From Caenorhabditis remanei (lineage: Eukaryota > Nematoda > Chromadorea > Rhabditida > Rhabditidae), in assembly GCF_010183535.1 (NCBI RefSeq), contig NC_071333.1, positions 10,166,587-10,230,586 of the forward strand: a stretch of DNA of 64,000 nucleotides, given 5' to 3'. Under the pieces are notes generated by a model. The model saw only the letters and a program-made list of their open reading frames with translations, searched no databases and was not told the DNA's origin. How positions within the stretch are numbered: position 1 is the stretch's first letter; every line of letters starts with the position of its first letter. This document shows, in pieces, positions 60,269 to 64,000 of the stretch. The position numbers and the translations under genes were made by a program.

Positions 60269-60721
60269 ATTCATTATTTCTCAACTTGTTAAAATGACCT
60301 AAATTAACACTGTTTCATATATCACTTTCTATATTGAGGGTTACAATCTTACGGATATGTTCTAACTTTTATTTTCTCACCCCACTAGTTTATCATGTTA
60401 AATTAATTGCCTTTTCAGACGACGTTGACGTCATCTTTACTAATTTCTCTCCCAACTCACATCATCAGTCTCTTTATGTGCCTTTTTTCAAATCTAACGC
60501 ACGTGTTATTGCTCTCCCCAAATTCTTGTCTTGTGTAGCATTATTGCGGTTTATTGCTTTTCTTATCATCACAAGGAAACGTCGTAGTAAGTATAGATGA
60601 CTAGTTAACTGATTCATTTACGGGTTTTTCTCACTACCGATTCCGTTTTTTGCATTTTCATTGTTGTTAAATGATAAAGTTGTCCTCCACAACTGGAATT
60701 AACATTTATTTTTGAACATAA
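60269..60721. other. Convergent 3' region of acl-5 and the 152-aa gene
   Basis: T-rich 3' sequences; the minus-strand poly(A) signal at 60705 is the only clear element. Confidence 0.45.
60705..60710 (-). terminator. Poly(A) signal of the 152-aa gene
   Basis: AATAAA on the minus strand, 12 nt after the stop codon. Confidence 0.5.
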
Positions 60722-61341
60722 TTATTGGCAGAGACTGGAAAAGAATGTTTCCATTCGAATAAGATCGCGCAGGTGCAATGCAATCTTTTCCATCGCAAAC
60801 TGAAAAAAGAGATGAAAATGCTTATAGTCGGTCTAAAAACAATAGTTCACTTGATAGTTCACTCACCATACACTTGTCTTCTTGACCGATACGGGCCAAT
60901 GTGTTGTACTCCTGCTTGATGCTCTCGGCGACCATCTTGGCAATCATTTGAGTCGTACTGTTGAAGTTTTTCTAAAAAGATATGATCTCATATAAGCAAT
61001 TATCACATTTTCTCACCCATCCGCCTTGTTCTACGTAGTCCTTCCACTGAACAGAGCGAGCAATCAAGTCTTTCTGAGAATGTACACGAAATAATTGGAT
61101 AGATGGATTCATTGGGTCTTACGTAGACAGCCTCCGGTACATTAGTCTCGAAATGACTCTCGTTAGTTACATACAAACAGTTGCGTAGTTGAGCAGACAA
61201 GAGAATTCTCGGATCTTGCTCGATTTCCACTTCAGGTGTTAGCTCGATCCCTCCATCCGGAATATCTCCGAAAAAGTACGGATTGTCCGGAGGAGTGACC
61301 CCAATTCCATCATCACACGGTTTAGCAACCGGTATAGTCAT
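60722..61341 (-). CDS. Protein of unknown function, 152 aa
   Basis: Four exons (61123-61341, 61017-61073, 60867-60971, 60722-60799), all in phase 0, give 152 aa. The ATG lies seven bases after a TTTTCAG acceptor. The N-terminal third is Pro/Gly/Asp-rich with no signal peptide. The rest looks alpha-helical: LIARSVQWKDYVEQGG, then STTQMIAKMVAESIKQEY and MEKIALHLRDLIRMETFF. There are no membrane spans or catalytic motifs. A small helical subunit of a larger complex would fit, but I do not recognise the family. It is convergent with acl-5 (453 bp between stops). AATAAA lies 12 nt after the stop. Confidence 0.75.
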
Positions 61342-62962
61342 TACTTACCTGAAAAACAAAATATTTTACTACGAAGAAAACGAAACAAAAAAAGAACGTT
61401 TATAAAATCCCATGAAAATGTTAATATCATACACCATCCATATTTCAGTGACGTGGGTTTAGCTTAGAAAAGAACGAATATGCAAATAATGAGAAGAAAT
61501 ATCAAAATGAATGCATACAAAACAGAGAATGGCTCAAAAGAGCACAACCTAATACCATGAAAATGGAACCATTGCAAAAAAGAGTTCAAGTCGTGAAAAA
61601 CGCGAAATGAGTCGACGAAAAAAGAAAATGCCCACATTCGTTCACTAAAAGAAAGAAATAATTTGTCAGATGGTTTGATTGTTTTCATGACAGAAAACTT
61701 CGCCAGAAAAAGAGAGAAAAGAAATGAGCCGTTTCATGACCAGTCGTTTTTGTTTCATCAGGTGCTAATAGTGAATTGAAAAAAGTGAGAAAAAGTAATA
61801 TGAATTTCAGGTGTATAACTTCAGGAGACTAGAATTTCTCAACTTCAAACCTACGAGGGAAACATTCTAATCTCTTCTAAGACTACGAGTTGAAAAAAAA
61901 ATTGGAGTTGTAAAAAGAACACACCGATGTTACTTGGAATCGATTCAAAATGCCTCGTTTTATATCATTCCAAAAGTGACATACACATGTGAGTTGAGGT
62001 CAACTCCATATCTTCAGAAATCTATATTCACACATGTTAACATATGCATTGTTTGATCAACACTGCCGGCACCGATATCCGGCAAAAGAAGACTTTCCCC
62101 GTTTATGGTGTGCTTCTCAGAAAGAACAATTATTCGATATGAGAAACAAACGGAATGGCACCGACCGCCTCGCTGCCGCCATAAAAGTTACCATTCGATC
62201 ACACATAGACACGCAAATACATACTCTCTACACATGCTTTTCCGTTTTTTTTTGGGATTCCAATCATTCAAACCGCCTATTCCTCGGTATCGCTTCTTTA
62301 ATTCTTTTTTCATTTCGATTTTCGCGTGTAGTGTTTTATTCTAAAAATCCAATCAGATACCCGATGTACTGACATTTTGTCCCATTATTATTTTTGAAAG
62401 AAATACACGTTAGCATTTAGAAGAGCTTTCAATATATGATTTGATTTGTAATGTCCGCTTCTTTTTCTAAAAAATCTATACTCACATTGAGATGCTATAC
62501 TTCTGCAGAGTAGTATCTTCTCCCGTTTTGTTTTTGTATGTAATATACGAAGTGTGTATGGGAAACCGATTGTAGGATGCTGTTATTTGAACACATAGTA
62601 TTGTCTTCAGGGAATGGTAAAATCGAAAAACTTGTTCACATTGTGTGGAAATTGCTTTTGGTCTGTATTATAGCTCCCATGTGGAAACCATGCTTATAAA
62701 ACTAGCTTTTAATTGATCACCTATGTGGTATTGCAGTATGACAATGTTGACTACTTTGTTGACCAAATGTCTCTCATTTGTATTTGAATATAAAGGCATT
62801 CATTATGAGATTTAATTAATTTAGCGCAAACTCTCTGAAATTTTAAAGAATAAGTACTCACTTACTCTGGATGCCTATACTAAATAAATGAAACAAGCGC
62901 TTCACAAGATAACCTTGCAGGGTCCCTAGTTTGAAATCCTTTCAAATTGCTACAAAAGTTGT
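61342..62962. other. Upstream region of the 152-aa gene
   Basis: AT-rich, no gene seen on either strand. Confidence 0.4.
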
Positions 62963-63236
62963 GTTTTGTGCTCCTACCAGGCTTGGTCGGAAATTTTTTT
63001 TTGGAGAATCGGAGAAGTTCTCCAAAAAAAGTCGGAGAATTATCCGTCGGAGAAATTCTCCGAAAAAAGTCGGAGAATCGGAGAATCGGAGCGGCGTATC
63101 CGATTCTCCGACTGCGACCAAGCCTGGCTCCTACTTGCCGCTGAGAAAAGCCGCCTCTCCTTGTAAAAGCCCAAAAAGAGCTTCCAAAACCACGGCGAAG
63201 ACGGTTTTTCTCAGAGACAAGTGACGAGCACAAAAC
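62963..63236. mobile_element. Outer MITE-like inverted-repeat element
   Basis: The ends carry inverted repeats beginning GTTTTGTGCTC at the left and ending GAGCACAAAAC at the right. Similarity continues inward for about 40 bp (CTGAGAAAA-CCG against its complement CGG-TTTTTCTCAG). Once the nested insertion is removed, the element is only about 120 bp and mostly palindromic. There is no coding capacity. Confidence 0.65.
62978..63126. mobile_element. Nested hAT-type MITE with 8-bp target-site duplication
   Basis: The 149-bp element has perfect 12-bp terminal inverted repeats (CAGGCTTGGTCG and CGACCAAGCCTG). It is flanked by identical 8-bp direct repeats GCTCCTAC at 62970-62977 and 63127-63134. 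An 8-bp duplication and a CAGG start are typical of the hAT superfamily. The interior is built from repeats of TCGGAGAA and its complement TTCTCCGA. It is inserted in the left arm of the outer inverted-repeat element. Confidence 0.85.
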
Positions 63237-64000
63237 GATAAATTGGGGTGTGCCTAATCAACCTTAATGCCTAGTACGAATTTGGAACGATTCTAAACTT
63301 GCGACCCCCTGAGGTTCTTCTGTCAGTGATATTCAAAAATTTCAATATTACATGCTTTATAAAATGCACTATCATTGTCACTATGGGATAAATCTAAACA
63401 GTTTTTGAATAAACCTAAACAGGTGATGGATTAGATAGCAGCCTCTGGTGGTCAATAATCAAGGTTTTGTCTGAGTCTAGAAATTGACTCTTTCTTCCTG
63501 TTGAGCTTCTTGTTGAGAAAGAAACTAATACAGATAGTTTTACCTGTACACGTTTTCCAGTATAATGACAATCCAATAAAAGAAATACAGTAACAACTGA
63601 AAGGTTGGATTCTCGATTTTTCAAAGAATAATGTTCTTCTTCGAGCGTGAATCTCTATATAATTATGTGCTTCTTGTTGTCAAATTTCATAGAGGGTGTG
63701 GATCAAACCTAAAGTTTCCTTTTTTAGTTTACCACCTTTTTTGTACAGGCATTCTATGGAAAATTACAGATTCCACAGGTTTTTGTGCTTCTTAAATTTT
63801 TTACTACAGCCATTTTGAAATAGTTATAATTATGACATTTCGTATTTTGGGCTTTGTTGTTTATTGTTCTTGCAATTTTGGTTTTTGCACGTTATATTCG
63901 GCCCGCTATAATCAAACATAACCATTTTGATATAAAATTCACAAATTATATTTTTTGTGCCTGAACAAATTCCAACACTCGTTATTCCTAATCAACAGTA
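63237..64000. other. Right-end intergenic DNA
   Basis: AT-rich, no coding signal seen before the window ends. Confidence 0.4.

Noticed and set aside
1..64000. CRISPR arrays, bacterial operons, rRNA
   Set aside because: No regularly spaced repeats, Shine-Dalgarno-led operons or rRNA signatures; the window is intron-containing nematode DNA.

Overview
This window is nematode nuclear DNA, almost certainly Caenorhabditis elegans and probably chromosome X. It is AT-rich. Introns are mostly 45-100 bp and end in TTTTCAG/TTTTTAG. Many start codons sit directly behind a splice acceptor, which is the spliced-leader trans-splicing signature. Gene content is nematode-typical: cuticle collagen, GPI-anchored Ly6-like protein, OATP with a Kazal loop, an orphan G-alpha. 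I recognise gpa-5, swip-10 and an rml-2-type dTDP-glucose dehydratase from memory of the C. elegans F53B1 region. No database was searched. Every exon model was built by hand from splice sites and checked for reading-phase closure.

Left part (1-20138), mostly plus strand: an OATP solute carrier (2890-6977, with a possible extra upstream first exon), the G-alpha gene gpa-5 (9462-11132), the metallo-beta-lactamase-fold gene swip-10 (11657-14484, with a second internal first exon) and rml-2 (16074-17347). Convergent to rml-2, on the minus strand, is a SAM-domain sphingomyelin-synthase-family enzyme (18041-20138).

Middle (20139-38000): a small signal-peptide/one-TM protein on the minus strand (22082-23049), a gene desert, two tandem small membrane-protein genes on the plus strand (29371-30614), a decayed SMC6-like gene on the minus strand (30873-34854) and a cuticle collagen with an unusual tail (35859-37377, minus).

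Right part (38063-64000): a five-finger C2H2 protein, a basic/acidic protein of unknown function next to a Ly6-like GPI protein, a BTB(T1)/KCTD-type protein, a one-TM protein, and an ER thioredoxin-fold protein ending in KEEL, all on the minus strand. Then come the plus-strand GPAT3/4-type acyltransferase (acl-5) and a convergent minus-strand gene of unknown function. A nested pair of MITE-like elements lies at 62963-63236.

The genes do not form one pathway. Three are lipid or cell-surface enzymes (SMS-family enzyme, glycerophosphate acyltransferase, dTDP-sugar dehydratase), two act in neurons in C. elegans (gpa-5, swip-10), and the rest are cuticle, membrane or regulatory proteins. No tRNA, rRNA, CRISPR or bacterial-type feature was seen.
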